A stretch of 64,000 bases of DNA, taken from Rhodopirellula baltica SH 1. Its GTDB lineage: Bacteria; Planctomycetota; Planctomycetia; Pirellulales; Pirellulaceae. Within the stretch, counting starts at the first letter, position 1, and every line of letters starts with the position of its first letter. The translations under genes were made by a program, and so were the position numbers. This document shows, in pieces, positions 1 through 8,499 of this stretch. The stretch spans positions 3,162,001 to 3,226,000 of the forward strand of contig NC_005027.1 in assembly GCF_000196115.1 (NCBI RefSeq). Direction: 5' to 3'. The notes under the pieces are model-generated. The model did not search any database and was not told the origin of the DNA. It saw nothing but the letters and a program-made list of their open reading frames with translations.

Positions 1-768
1 GTAGCGAAGCGTGCCGACGACCGCGTTGCTACCCGTGATTCCATTCACATCACTGCCGTTTCCTTGCCGGCATCGTGCCAACCCGAAATCAGTCACCCAA
101 ATCTTGCCGTCCTGGTCCACGATCAAGTTGGAGGGTTTGATGTCTCGATGGATGACACCATACCGGTGGGCATGGTCAATCGCGTTGGCAACTTGGAGGG
201 CCCAGCGAATCGCATCTTCCACCTCAGGCCGGTCGGTATAGATGAATTCATCGAGAGAACGTCCTCGAATCAACGGCATGCTGTAGCAATGGATACCGTC
301 TTCGATTCCGGCACCGTAGATCGGCACAATGTTTGGATGGTGCAAACCACCTGCGGCCTGAGCTTCAAAAATGAACCGTGCGACTTGCTTCTGATCCAAT
401 GTGATGGACCTCGGCAAAATCTTCAGTGCCACGATTCGTTCGAGCGAAAGTTGCTTGGCCTCGTAGACAATCCCCATTCCGCCACGGCCAATTTCCCGTA
501 TCACCTCAAAGTCACCGATGGTCCGTGACGCAAGACCACCCCAAACTGGCGCAGGGGAAGCAGACTCACTCTCCGGTGCAAATCCATGCAAAGCGTCCAA
601 ACTCGTGAGCAAACCCGGCAGCCGATCCTCGAATCGACCATCCGAATAGCGTTCCTGGCATTCTGCGATGAAATCATGGTGCGTTACGGAGCCCGCCGAG
701 CGACGTTCCAGATATTCCTCCAGAACCGACAACAGACGTTCATCAGTGGTATCAAGATCAGCATTCAT
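1..768 (-). CDS. Serine/threonine protein kinase, C-terminus cut by window edge
   Basis: Reading the minus strand from the ATG at 768 gives a Hanks-type Ser/Thr kinase. A leader of about 75 residues comes first. The kinase domain then opens with the glycine-rich loop GRGGMGIVYEAK and the invariant Lys in VALKIL. Further on come the catalytic loop HRDIKPSN and the Mg-binding DFGLAR. The reading frame continues off the left edge, so the substrate lobe and any C-terminal sensor or TPR region are not visible. The start codon overlaps the stop of the upstream sigma-factor gene by four bases (ATGA, 765-768), so the two are almost certainly co-translated. In planctomycetes such kinases often carry large C-terminal regions; none can be checked here. 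Confidence 0.93.
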   Translation of the reverse strand, partial: MNADLDTTDERLLSVLEEYLERRSAGSVTHHDFIAECQERYSDGRFEDRLPGLLTSLDALHGFAPESESASPAPVWGGLASRTIGDFEVIREIGRGGMGIVYEAKQLSLERIVALKILPRSITLDQKQVARFIFEAQAAGGLHHPNIVPIYGAGIEDGIHCYSMPLIRGRSLDEFIYTDRPEVEDAIRWALQVANAIDHAHRYGVIHRDIKPSNLIVDQDGKIWVTDFGLARCRQGNGSDVNGITGSNAVVGTLRY

Positions 769-1394
769 GGTTCACTTTCCGTCTGGAGTTTGTCTCGCAG
801 AGCTTCAATCGCACGCAGCCAAAGCATCCGCACCGCTCCGTGAGATCGATCCATCTGATCAGCGACTTCCGGGAAGCTGAGACCTTCAATGCTCCGTAAT
901 AGAAGCACTTCCCGGTGATCTTCGCTCAACTCCGCCAAAGCATTAACGACGCAGACGCTCCGCTCTTGATTAGCAAGCTGTGTTACGGGTGTCGGATCGC
1001 TAGCTGCCAACACATTTTCGAGTCGAACGGAGGACTGGTCGACCCATTTGCCAACGGTATCCAACGAGATTTCCCGCCGTACATCTCGAGCTTGCGCATC
1101 CACATGAGTTTGAATCTTTCGCGTCAATATGGCTCTCAACCAAGTCACAAACTCGCCTCCAGTGCTGCCGCGAAACTCACTGAAGCCACGTGCCGCGTTC
1201 AGCAACGTCTCCTGAACGACATCCGACTCGCTCGCTCTCACGCGTAGCCGAGCTCGAATTTGCGAAGCGGCCAACAATCGCACGTAGTTTTGATACAGAC
1301 CAAACAGCGTGCTTAGCGCAGCAGCATCGCCATTTCTCGCTGCTTGGAGCAGTCGGTCAACCTGGGTGTAGTCAGAGTTTTTCGGTGGGTTCAA
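765..1394 (-). CDS. ECF-type RNA polymerase sigma factor, kinase-linked
   Basis: A 209-residue sigma-70 family protein. Region 2 lies in the first half (LFGLYQNYVRLLAASQI, then SDVVQETLLNAARGF). Region 4 lies near the C-terminus (ALAELSEDHREVLLLR, then a helix-turn-helix ending HGAVRMLWLRAIEALR). The start is a TTG at 1394; an AAAGGAG ribosome-binding site lies at 1408-1414, a rather long 13 bases upstream, and no in-frame ATG sits nearby. The gene directly precedes the Ser/Thr kinase with a 4-base ATGA overlap. Planctomycete ECF factors of this kind are commonly paired with a kinase instead of an anti-sigma factor, so kinase-controlled activity is a reasonable inference. It is not shown here. 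Confidence 0.92.
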   Translation of the reverse strand: MNPPKNSDYTQVDRLLQAARNGDAAALSTLFGLYQNYVRLLAASQIRARLRVRASESDVVQETLLNAARGFSEFRGSTGGEFVTWLRAILTRKIQTHVDAQARDVRREISLDTVGKWVDQSSVRLENVLAASDPTPVTQLANQERSVCVVNALAELSEDHREVLLLRSIEGLSFPEVADQMDRSHGAVRMLWLRAIEALRDKLQTESEP

Positions 1395-1723
1395 TTCGAT
1401 TTCGCTGCTCCTTTAAAACACCGGAATTGCAGACACGTCCAAGTGATAGACAGGGATCACAGTGAATTGTCACGCAAAAAATTTGACAGTGCGAGGTTTC
1501 TAGCCAGGAACCACGATTCCTGCAGCCTAGCGAATCGAGTAGCAACAAGTTCGTTGCGTATTTCGAGCCTGGGTTGCTCGACCGCTCTCATGCCGACTTT
1601 GGCGAGATCTGTGCGACTGAACAACTGGCGGCGAACGCACAACAGAAAGTGCGCGACAGTTTGCTCAGGAGACTGCATTCTCGTCTGGGCGAAGTCGCGG
1701 TGGCCTGCTAAAATCCCCGTTCC
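1395..1723. other. Intergenic region between sigma factor and tRNA-Ser
   Basis: About 330 bases between the divergent sigma-factor gene and tRNA-Ser. It should hold the sigma-factor promoter (minus strand) and the tRNA promoter (plus strand). A TAAAAT hexamer at 1709-1714 is well placed to be the tRNA -10 element, but I see no convincing -35. Small open frames here have no recognisable protein character. Confidence 0.4.
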
Positions 1724-1810
1724 GGATGGGTGGCCGAGTGGACGAAGGCTCTAGTCTTGAAAACTAGCGTAGGGGAGACCTTACCGTGGGTTCGAATCCC
1801 ACCCCATCCG
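1724..1810 (+). tRNA. tRNA-Ser (anticodon UGA)
   Basis: An 87-base cloverleaf. The acceptor stem GGATGGG pairs with CCCATCC. The anticodon arm CTAGT-CTTGAAA-ACTAG gives anticodon TGA. A long variable arm typical of class II tRNAs (GCGTAGGGGAGACCTTACC region) is present, followed by the T arm GTGGG-TTCGAAT-CCCAC and discriminator G. The 3' CCA is not encoded. It decodes UCA and, through wobble, other UCN codons. Confidence 0.97.
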
Positions 1811-1886
1811 CTTCTTTTGAACTCGGACGTTCCTTGCGAATGGCTGGGATCCAAAGGGCAATCGCAGGAGCCATCCCGGCCGCGAA

Positions 1887-2828
1887 TCAGCCGAGTAGCG
1901 GCTGCAACAATTGCCGGCGAGTGACCACGCTGCCGATCTTTCCGCTGGCCTCGTACAAAACCGCCACATCGCTGTGAGCGTCGTATAAACGCAGCAGTAC
2001 GCCCAAATGCCGGTCGGTCAACGCACCGCGAACAATCGGCAGCGGCGCAGGAACCTGCTCTTGATAAACCAAATCAGAGTATCGGTAGAAACCGATGATC
2101 CGACCTTTGCGACGCACCAAAATGATGGGGTGGTTTTGCCTGCGTGCTTGGCGACGGGCAAGTTCCAAATCGACGGGAGAGTCCACAACCGCCAATCGCT
2201 CGGGACGCACACCAAACTGAATGGCTGGCCCATTGCCGACATCAAAGACATTCTGGGCCAGGTTGCGTTGTCCCACCGCCAGAATCCCCGCGTCTTGCCC
2301 CGCTTGAAGCACCTGGTCCAAATCACCACGTGCCATCGACAGACGCAAGCGAAACGGGGTTTCGCCGGTCAGCTTCTGCAACGCATTGCCTAGCAAGCTG
2401 AGCAACAACGAGATCGGAGCAAACACAATCGTCGCGATCAACAACAACCAACGAGTGCCCCGCAAAAGTCGATAAGGTGCTTGATAGAAAAGGTGCTTTG
2501 GCAGTAGTTCACCAAACACAAATACGACCGGCGTCATCATCACGGTGGCAGCCAATTCGATCGCTTCCCCACCACCTATCAACGCACCAACGAACATCAC
2601 GATCGCCAAACTGGTCAGGTAGTTGGCCAGGTTGTTTCCGACCAAAGTTGTCGCGACAAAGATCGCGGGATGGTTGATCATCCACACCAGTCCGCGGCCG
2701 GCGAACGAACCGCTCAGCCCATCCAGCACCAATCGCGTGCGTGAGACCCGGTACAGCCCGGTTTCGCTGCCGCTGAAAAACGCGGAAAGCATCAACCCGA
2801 TTAAAAAGACACCTACAGCCAACATCAT
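1887..2828 (-). CDS. CNNM (DUF21) transmembrane protein with CBS region
   Basis: A 313-residue membrane protein that starts with a CNNM/DUF21 transmembrane module (about residues 1-150; FFSGSETGLYRVSRTRL followed by GNNLANYL and FGELLPKHLF). A shorter cytosolic part resembling CBS domains follows (HPIILVRRKGRIIGFYRYSDL). The C-terminal CorC/HlyC domain found in its upstream neighbour is absent. CNNM/CorC proteins are associated with Mg2+ or other divalent-cation efflux. Its ATG overlaps the stop of the upstream CNNM gene by four bases (2825-2828), so the pair is probably coupled and may act as a heteromer. That last point is inference. Confidence 0.88.
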   Translation of the reverse strand: MMLAVGVFLIGLMLSAFFSGSETGLYRVSRTRLVLDGLSGSFAGRGLVWMINHPAIFVATTLVGNNLANYLTSLAIVMFVGALIGGGEAIELAATVMMTPVVFVFGELLPKHLFYQAPYRLLRGTRWLLLIATIVFAPISLLLSLLGNALQKLTGETPFRLRLSMARGDLDQVLQAGQDAGILAVGQRNLAQNVFDVGNGPAIQFGVRPERLAVVDSPVDLELARRQARRQNHPIILVRRKGRIIGFYRYSDLVYQEQVPAPLPIVRGALTDRHLGVLLRLYDAHSDVAVLYEASGKIGSVVTRRQLLQPLLG

Positions 2829-4072
2829 GATGATGAACGCTCCGAGTCAGGGCCCAACCAAGCTTCGATCCAGATCCCGTCTTCGTCTTCTTCAGTCACC
2901 ACCAGTTCGTATTCCGCCAACGGAGCGACATCTCCGGCACGCGGAACGCGTTCATTGTGACGCTGAATATGCCCGCCAACGGTGGCGGTACGTTCTTCGG
3001 GCAAATCAATCTCCAACGTTTTCGCGAGCGCACGCAAACTGGTCGATCCAGGCATTCGATAGTGCTTGCCACCCAATTGTTTAATTTGATCTTCGGCAGC
3101 GTCCAATTGATCCGTACTCGCCAACACGCCTCGCAGAATGTCATCGACGGTCAGTGCACCAACGACTTCACCAAACTCGTTGACGACAACCGCCATCGTG
3201 ATGTCTTGTTCGTCCAACTGGTCGTAGACCTGAGCAATTTTTGCGGACCATGGTACATGCAGGACCTTTTCGACCGCCGAAGGCAAATCGTCAATCTGCT
3301 GCGGCCGGAGCAGTCGAACCGCAATCGAACCGAGGATTGTTTGACCGGAAGGATCCTCGGGATCCGCGACAATGAGATAGCCGCCCGGAGGAGATCCTTC
3401 CGCCAAAAGCGATGTTTCCAGTGGAGGTGAAACAATCATCAGCTTGCTACGCGGACGCATCATTTCGTCAGCCTGGATTTCCGCCATCATCACCAAAGAT
3501 CGAAGTGCCAACCGTTCTCGTCGGAGCAACGTTGCGTCATCGGTCCCAAGTTCGATCGCACGTTCAATGTCCGTCAATTCGATCTCTGGTTCGGGCTCGA
3601 ATGTCGGCCACAGCAAACGCCCGGCGGCTTCGTTGGCCCATTTCACGAACGGCAAGATCGGCGAAACGATTCCGACCGCAATTGTCATTGGAACGCCAAC
3701 CATCAAAGCAATTCTCGTTGGCGTCATCACCGCGAAACTCTTGGGCAACATCTCGCTGAAGAAGATGATCGTGAGCAGACAAACCAGCGTGAAGATCCCA
3801 GGCCGCGAAAGATCCGCGGAAACGATGGCGACCAGCGTGAAGTACGTCATGTTGATCAGCAGATTCCAAAACAGGATCGCAGCCAACAATCGATCCGGCT
3901 CCGCAAGCAACAACGTCACCACACGTCCCGGCGCACCATTGCGGCCAATTCGTTTGCGATCACGTTCTTTCAGCGAGAACAGAGCGGCTTCACTGCCGCT
4001 GAACAGTCCACTGGCGACAATGAGTACGAGCATCGCGACCAACATTGGCCACTTCGACATCAGCTCGCTCAA
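2825..4072 (-). CDS. CNNM-CBS-CorC/HlyC family ion transporter
   Basis: A 415-residue protein with the full architecture. The CNNM transmembrane domain (about 1-170) contains GLFSGSEAALFSLKERDR and FSEMLPKSFAVMTP. A CBS pair follows (VPWSAKIAQVYDQLDEQDITM and VNEFGEVVGALTVDDILRG). A C-terminal CorC/HlyC-type domain closes it (YRMPGSTSLRALAKTLEIDLP...TVGGHIQRHNERVPRAGD). Relatives include CorC and bacterial CNNM Mg2+ exporters. The older label 'hemolysin' for this family is not a functional statement. It sits second in a three-gene string, with 4-base overlaps to the ABC permease upstream and the second CNNM gene downstream. Confidence 0.92.
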   Translation of the reverse strand: MSELMSKWPMLVAMLVLIVASGLFSGSEAALFSLKERDRKRIGRNGAPGRVVTLLLAEPDRLLAAILFWNLLINMTYFTLVAIVSADLSRPGIFTLVCLLTIIFFSEMLPKSFAVMTPTRIALMVGVPMTIAVGIVSPILPFVKWANEAAGRLLWPTFEPEPEIELTDIERAIELGTDDATLLRRERLALRSLVMMAEIQADEMMRPRSKLMIVSPPLETSLLAEGSPPGGYLIVADPEDPSGQTILGSIAVRLLRPQQIDDLPSAVEKVLHVPWSAKIAQVYDQLDEQDITMAVVVNEFGEVVGALTVDDILRGVLASTDQLDAAEDQIKQLGGKHYRMPGSTSLRALAKTLEIDLPEERTATVGGHIQRHNERVPRAGDVAPLAEYELVVTEEDEDGIWIEAWLGPDSERSSS

Positions 4073-5952
4073 TTCGTGGTCCCCGGCAACGCCTCGGGAC
4101 TGTCACCCGTTGTTCGCGTTGTCTCATTCCCGCGGTCCGGTTCCAACGACACATCAAATTCACTGAGCGCGGGAATCATCATCGCCGCCGTCGTGAACCC
4201 ATATCCTGCAAGCAGACTGAAGACGACCCACAAGTGATCGGTCTGCAATAGAAACTGAGTGATCGCGTAAAACGTGATCAGCGGCAACGCGAACGATGCA
4301 GCAAAAATCGCCGACGAAGGGTTCCGCCAACCAAGAGCAGCGAACAGAGCCAGCCCGCCTCCCAAAATCATGACCAAAAACGGCGCCAACTGAAGCTGGA
4401 ATGCACCTCGGAAGCTGACCATGATCGTCATGCAAATTGCGATTCCGACGCAAAGGAAAAACACCGTGCCAAGGCTAGCCAACGTCGCCGTCCGGCCTGA
4501 AACATAGTTCAGCCCCGAGTGAATTCCCAACATGGAAACAAAAACGATCAAAGCGAATCCGCCCAACAGCGTGTAAACCATGTTTTCAATGGTCATCACG
4601 CCGGAAAGCCCCAAATAGATCGTCAGCAACATTGGCAGAATGATCATCTCTTTCGCGGCGTACATGACTCCCCAGAGTTTGCCAAACACAAACTCGCTGG
4701 GACGAAGATCCGTGACCAACAACAAATCCAACGCCAACCCATCTCGCTCGCCGGTGACCGCGTTGACGGCCAAAGCGTTGACCAGAACCAAACTGATCAC
4801 TCCCAGCACCGCGACAGGAATCGTCACCGCGGGCAAGGCTCGTCCGATGCGGCCTGCCGGTTCCATCGCAACGCCGCTTTCCACCTGCAAGTAAACCGCT
4901 GTGGCAATGATCGCAAAGATCAAAACAAAGACCGCTCGAATGAGAATGATCTTGCGGCCGTAAGCCCACGTTCGAATCTCGCGCCAAAGAATCGGATTGT
5001 CCCAAACCGGCCGAGGCTGTCGAACTTTCCAGGACTCCGGATCCTTTTCTCGATCGCGTTGAAACGCCTCGCTTTCGAACTCCTCGCTGGTTTCGGCTTC
5101 GGGTGCTTTCATGCGAACTTCTCGCGATGGGTTCCACACCCGAACTTTGGCAATTCCGATTCCAAGGATAACGGCTGACAGAATGCTGCCAACCAAAACA
5201 AACAATCCGCCACCGTCAGTTAGAAATGCGGACCAACCCGCATCCGCGTTGGTGGCTGCCAACAAAGCTCGTGGGGCACTGATCGCCATTGCCCACTTCG
5301 AGTCGTCGCCGAACATGGAGGCTGCGATCTCACCCGCCGCAACCAACAGCAGCAAGACCAACACCGTCAGAGCGATCGATTGAAATGTTTTTTCTCGCCA
5401 CAACGCGACCACGGTACCAACCGCAGCAGAGACAACAACGCTGACCAAAGTGACCGCGAAGACCGCCAAGACTTGTCCCGGTGCGACTCCGCCCAACAAA
5501 GGCAACGTTAGAAACAGCGGCAACGAAATGACGCAAAGTGCAAACGGTGACAACAAAGTCGCTGCCGCTTTGCCTCCAACGATCTCGAAACCTGATAGAC
5601 GGGTCATCAGCATCAAAATTAGGGTCCGGCGGTCCTTTTCCTGAGCGACGCTGCTGGCCGCCCCCACCGCCGCCAACGCTGACAAAATCACCAACTGAAG
5701 CGGCGCGAGTAAACGGAACATCCAGCCACCAAATTTGGCCGCGTCCGCGTTGGCCGCCAAAGAACGCGAACCGTCCAGCACCAAATATCCGGTGCAAAGC
5801 AACAGAAACAGTGCCATCAAATAGACACCGCGTGTGACGTAGGTCGCTGGTCGCTTGGGGACGACGGATGCTTCGCGTTGAAAAACGGGGCCGAGCATGA
5901 CTGGGATCAAACCGTGGGGCAATTGCCGAAGGAGGTCGCCGAGAGGATTCAC
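4069..5952 (-). CDS. ABC-2 type transporter permease subunit
   Basis: A 627-residue polytopic membrane protein with about a dozen hydrophobic segments in two halves. They are separated by a charged cytosolic stretch (about residues 290-330, EAETSEEFESEAFQRDREK). The motif SSVAQEKDRRTLILMLMTRLSGFEIVGGKAA and, in the second half, TGERDGLALDLLLVTDLRPSEFVFGKLWG are typical of ABC-2 permeases and repeat the same EKxxxTLxLLLxT pattern, suggesting an internal duplication. The longest frame starts at a GTG (5952). The ATG at 5898 (MLGPVFQREASVV) fits the family's usual N-terminus better. No ATPase gene lies beside it, so its partner must be elsewhere. It overlaps the CNNM gene by ATGA. Confidence 0.88.
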   Translation of the reverse strand: MNPLGDLLRQLPHGLIPVMLGPVFQREASVVPKRPATYVTRGVYLMALFLLLCTGYLVLDGSRSLAANADAAKFGGWMFRLLAPLQLVILSALAAVGAASSVAQEKDRRTLILMLMTRLSGFEIVGGKAAATLLSPFALCVISLPLFLTLPLLGGVAPGQVLAVFAVTLVSVVVSAAVGTVVALWREKTFQSIALTVLVLLLLVAAGEIAASMFGDDSKWAMAISAPRALLAATNADAGWSAFLTDGGGLFVLVGSILSAVILGIGIAKVRVWNPSREVRMKAPEAETSEEFESEAFQRDREKDPESWKVRQPRPVWDNPILWREIRTWAYGRKIILIRAVFVLIFAIIATAVYLQVESGVAMEPAGRIGRALPAVTIPVAVLGVISLVLVNALAVNAVTGERDGLALDLLLVTDLRPSEFVFGKLWGVMYAAKEMIILPMLLTIYLGLSGVMTIENMVYTLLGGFALIVFVSMLGIHSGLNYVSGRTATLASLGTVFFLCVGIAICMTIMVSFRGAFQLQLAPFLVMILGGGLALFAALGWRNPSSAIFAASFALPLITFYAITQFLLQTDHLWVVFSLLAGYGFTTAAMMIPALSEFDVSLEPDRGNETTRTTGDSPEALPGTTN

Positions 5953-6041
5953 GTGCGGTCGCAGTCTAATGCATCACCGCCCAATCGAGAATCAAGTCGT
6001 TAAGCATTGACTCCAAGAATGGTTCGATTTGGCGAGTATTT

Positions 6042-6851
6042 TCAGCCCTTCGCGGGCCCGAGAACGCCACGTTTCTCCATTTCACGGATGATTTCCGATG
6101 CCTGATCATGAGGCGTCTGGCCCTCACGCCACTTCAAGTGAATCTCAGGCGAGGGCGGCGCGTCGTAGGGATCGCTGATTCCGGTGAAGTTTTTGATTTC
6201 TCCCGCGATCGCCTTTTGATACAGCCCCTTGGGATCTCGCTGCTTGCAGATTTCCAAAGGTGTGTCGACAAAAACTTCCAGGAAATCACCTGCCCGGCCG
6301 CTGCTCTCAATCGTATTTCGCACCCGATCTCGATCCCGCTGATAGGGACTGACGAAAGCGGCCAAAACGATCACGCCGGCCGATGCGAACAACTCGGTGA
6401 CCGCGCCGATCCGGCGGATGTTTTCTTCGCGATCGGTCGGACCAAACCCCAATCCAAACCGCCCGGCGAAATCTTCGCCATGTTCTTCTTTCAACACCGA
6501 GGGAGGAGCACACAAACCGTGACGCACATTGTCGCCATCCAGCAACGTGCACGTCGCTCCACGATCAATCAGCAACCGATCCAACTCATTCGCGATCGTG
6601 CTCTTGCCGCATCCGCTCAACCCAGTGAACCAAACGACAACACCGCGTTGCCCCAACTTGCTTTCGCGGTCTTCACGAGAAACCGTGTGGGCGTGCCAAA
6701 CAATATTTTGCTGCACATCGTCTTGGCCGTCGCCGGCCTGTTGGGTGCTGCTAGACGCGGAGTCGTCAGAGTTGGACTGGCTCATGTTTTCGATTGATCG
6801 GGAATGACTGGGTGAGTGTTCATTGGCCACATCAGCGTTGACGGCTTCCAT
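6042..6851 (-). CDS. cysC: Adenylyl-sulfate (APS) kinase
   Basis: A 269-residue protein that phosphorylates adenosine 5'-phosphosulfate to PAPS. After a Ser/Gln-rich leader of about 50 residues comes the standard kinase. It has the P-loop GLSGCGKST (about 77-85), LDGDNVRHGL in the substrate loop, REENIRRIGAV, SPYQRDRDRVR, and DPKGLYQKAIAGEIKNFTGI of the lid. A separate sulfate adenylyltransferase was not seen in the window. The leader has no recognised motif. An internal ATG at 6785 would remove part of it, but the ATG at 6851 has weak purine-rich sequence upstream and is kept. Confidence 0.95.
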   Translation of the reverse strand: MEAVNADVANEHSPSHSRSIENMSQSNSDDSASSSTQQAGDGQDDVQQNIVWHAHTVSREDRESKLGQRGVVVWFTGLSGCGKSTIANELDRLLIDRGATCTLLDGDNVRHGLCAPPSVLKEEHGEDFAGRFGLGFGPTDREENIRRIGAVTELFASAGVIVLAAFVSPYQRDRDRVRNTIESSGRAGDFLEVFVDTPLEICKQRDPKGLYQKAIAGEIKNFTGISDPYDAPPSPEIHLKWREGQTPHDQASEIIREMEKRGVLGPAKG

Positions 6852-6890
6852 CCTAATTGCTCATTTCGGCAATCGACGCAGGTGAAGGAG

Positions 6891-8468
6891 TCAAATGCCG
6901 TATCGTTTTCGGAAGCAATCTCGGTGCATGCGAGCGAGATTTTCATGCGATGTCCACCCGGCGGACTGCGTCGCATCGACCAATCGCCCGAGCAGGTCCG
7001 CATACAGTGTCATCGGTTCGGTGCCCAAATCCCATCCAGCGGCGTAAAGACATCGAACCGCTTCGGCGCTTGCCCCATTGTTGGAATTCCGCTCGGCGCG
7101 GTCCAAGAAGAACGACGTCAAACGACTGCGTACTGAACCACCTTCTCGGTTTTGCAAACAGTCCAGGTACTCAGACATCAAAATGGAAGTGGGCACCGCG
7201 TTGGCCACCGCGGAAGCGTTCTCGCCATTGGTTCCCGATGCCTGATCCCATGTCGCCGACGAAGACTCATTTTCCCGACACAACCAATAGGCACCAAATT
7301 TGGCCATTCCATCCGATCCGGATGTGGCCCAGTGAGTCCGTAGTCGAACGCTTTGGTCGGTGAAAACACTGCAACGCAGGGAACTTAAAAACGCGACCGT
7401 CGCCCCAACGGAATCACCACGTTGCAGACGGCAATACCCCAGCAACTCGGCCGCCCAAGCTAACTCGGGAACCAAAGCATGAGCGCGCTGACACAGGTCC
7501 TCGATCCGCTGCCAATCCTGTTGAGCCGGATCCATCGCTTCCGCTTGTGCGACGCCTTCGTCCCGCAATCGTTGAGCGACATCGTTGGGCAAGGATCGCA
7601 AATCAAAACCCCATCGCATGATGTCGTTCCATGCAATGCCCATCCGATTCGTATCGGCCGGCTTCAAACGATGCGTCAGCTCGTTGCTCAATGCATCGAT
7701 TACCAATTGACAGGCGATCGCGACGTTGCAAACTCCTTCCGCAATCAAAGCGTCGATCCAATCGGTTCCACCGGATCGCCAGCGTTGCTCTTCAGCAATG
7801 GGACGAATGGCATCGGGCAATGACCGTACCATCCAATCCTGCCAAGCGTTTGCACCAGGCTGGGCCGGGCGACCGCTGTCCATCGGCGAGGGAATCGCGT
7901 GACGCTGATCGCTCGCGGGAAGGTACGGCAAGATTTGATCAAACAACAATGCTTCGGCGAGAGAACTTCCCCATGGCAGCCAATCGCCTCCACCGTGATA
8001 CCAATGGCAGAGGTCGTAGGTGATTCCTGACGAAGAATTCTCGCCGTCGGCCAATCGAAGGCACAGCCAATCTCCCGCGTGGCTACCGACCAGCGGCAAG
8101 AAATTAGGCGGCATCAGTGGCGGCCAAACCGGATCCGGAATCGGCTTGAGCAGTGTTTCCGGCGACACGGCGACGACAAATTCGCCGTTTCCGGGTGTCC
8201 GCCAAACCTCATCGTCAAACCACGAAACCAAATCAGGCTGCAGGTTCAAACCAAACCGCTGCTCGAGCTGATCTGACCATTTGGGCGCAGCGTCCAACGC
8301 CCGACCTGATTGAACCGAAGCGTTCGGGCCGGTGGGTGTCTCGGCATCGTCCAGAGGATCAGACACAGATTGCGGTGTGCGACAGCAGAAAAGAGGAGAA
8401 AAGCAAGGCAACCCAGATTGTAGAGCATCTGGCGTTGGCCCAAACACTAACCCTGGACACGAAGTCAC
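6891..8468 (-). CDS. Hypothetical protein with SMI1/KNR4 (SUKH)-like region
   Basis: A 525-residue predicted soluble protein. Residues of roughly 65-190 resemble an SMI1/KNR4 (SUKH) fold. There is an acidic/aromatic helix (LEQRFGLNLQPDLVSWF), then FLPLVGSHAGDWLCLRL, then DLCHWYHGGGDWLPWGSSLAEALLF, which matches the 'GD...H...GxxW' spacing of that fold. The remainder is alpha-helical and Ala/Leu-rich (AWAAELLGYCRLQRGDSVGA), resembling TPR-like helices. The start is a GTG at 8468. SUKH proteins can be toxin-immunity proteins, but many are not, and no toxin gene adjoins this one. The family assignment is by eye. Confidence 0.6.
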   Translation of the reverse strand: MTSCPGLVFGPTPDALQSGLPCFSPLFCCRTPQSVSDPLDDAETPTGPNASVQSGRALDAAPKWSDQLEQRFGLNLQPDLVSWFDDEVWRTPGNGEFVVAVSPETLLKPIPDPVWPPLMPPNFLPLVGSHAGDWLCLRLADGENSSSGITYDLCHWYHGGGDWLPWGSSLAEALLFDQILPYLPASDQRHAIPSPMDSGRPAQPGANAWQDWMVRSLPDAIRPIAEEQRWRSGGTDWIDALIAEGVCNVAIACQLVIDALSNELTHRLKPADTNRMGIAWNDIMRWGFDLRSLPNDVAQRLRDEGVAQAEAMDPAQQDWQRIEDLCQRAHALVPELAWAAELLGYCRLQRGDSVGATVAFLSSLRCSVFTDQSVRLRTHWATSGSDGMAKFGAYWLCRENESSSATWDQASGTNGENASAVANAVPTSILMSEYLDCLQNREGGSVRSRLTSFFLDRAERNSNNGASAEAVRCLYAAGWDLGTEPMTLYADLLGRLVDATQSAGWTSHENLARMHRDCFRKRYGI

Positions 8469-8499
8469 CGCAAGAGCGTCAGCCCCGCTTCACGCCGCC

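Noticed and set aside
1457-1678. Minus-strand frame of 73 residues upstream of the sigma factor
   Set aside because: No motif, no ribosome-binding site, and composition unlike the neighbouring proteins.
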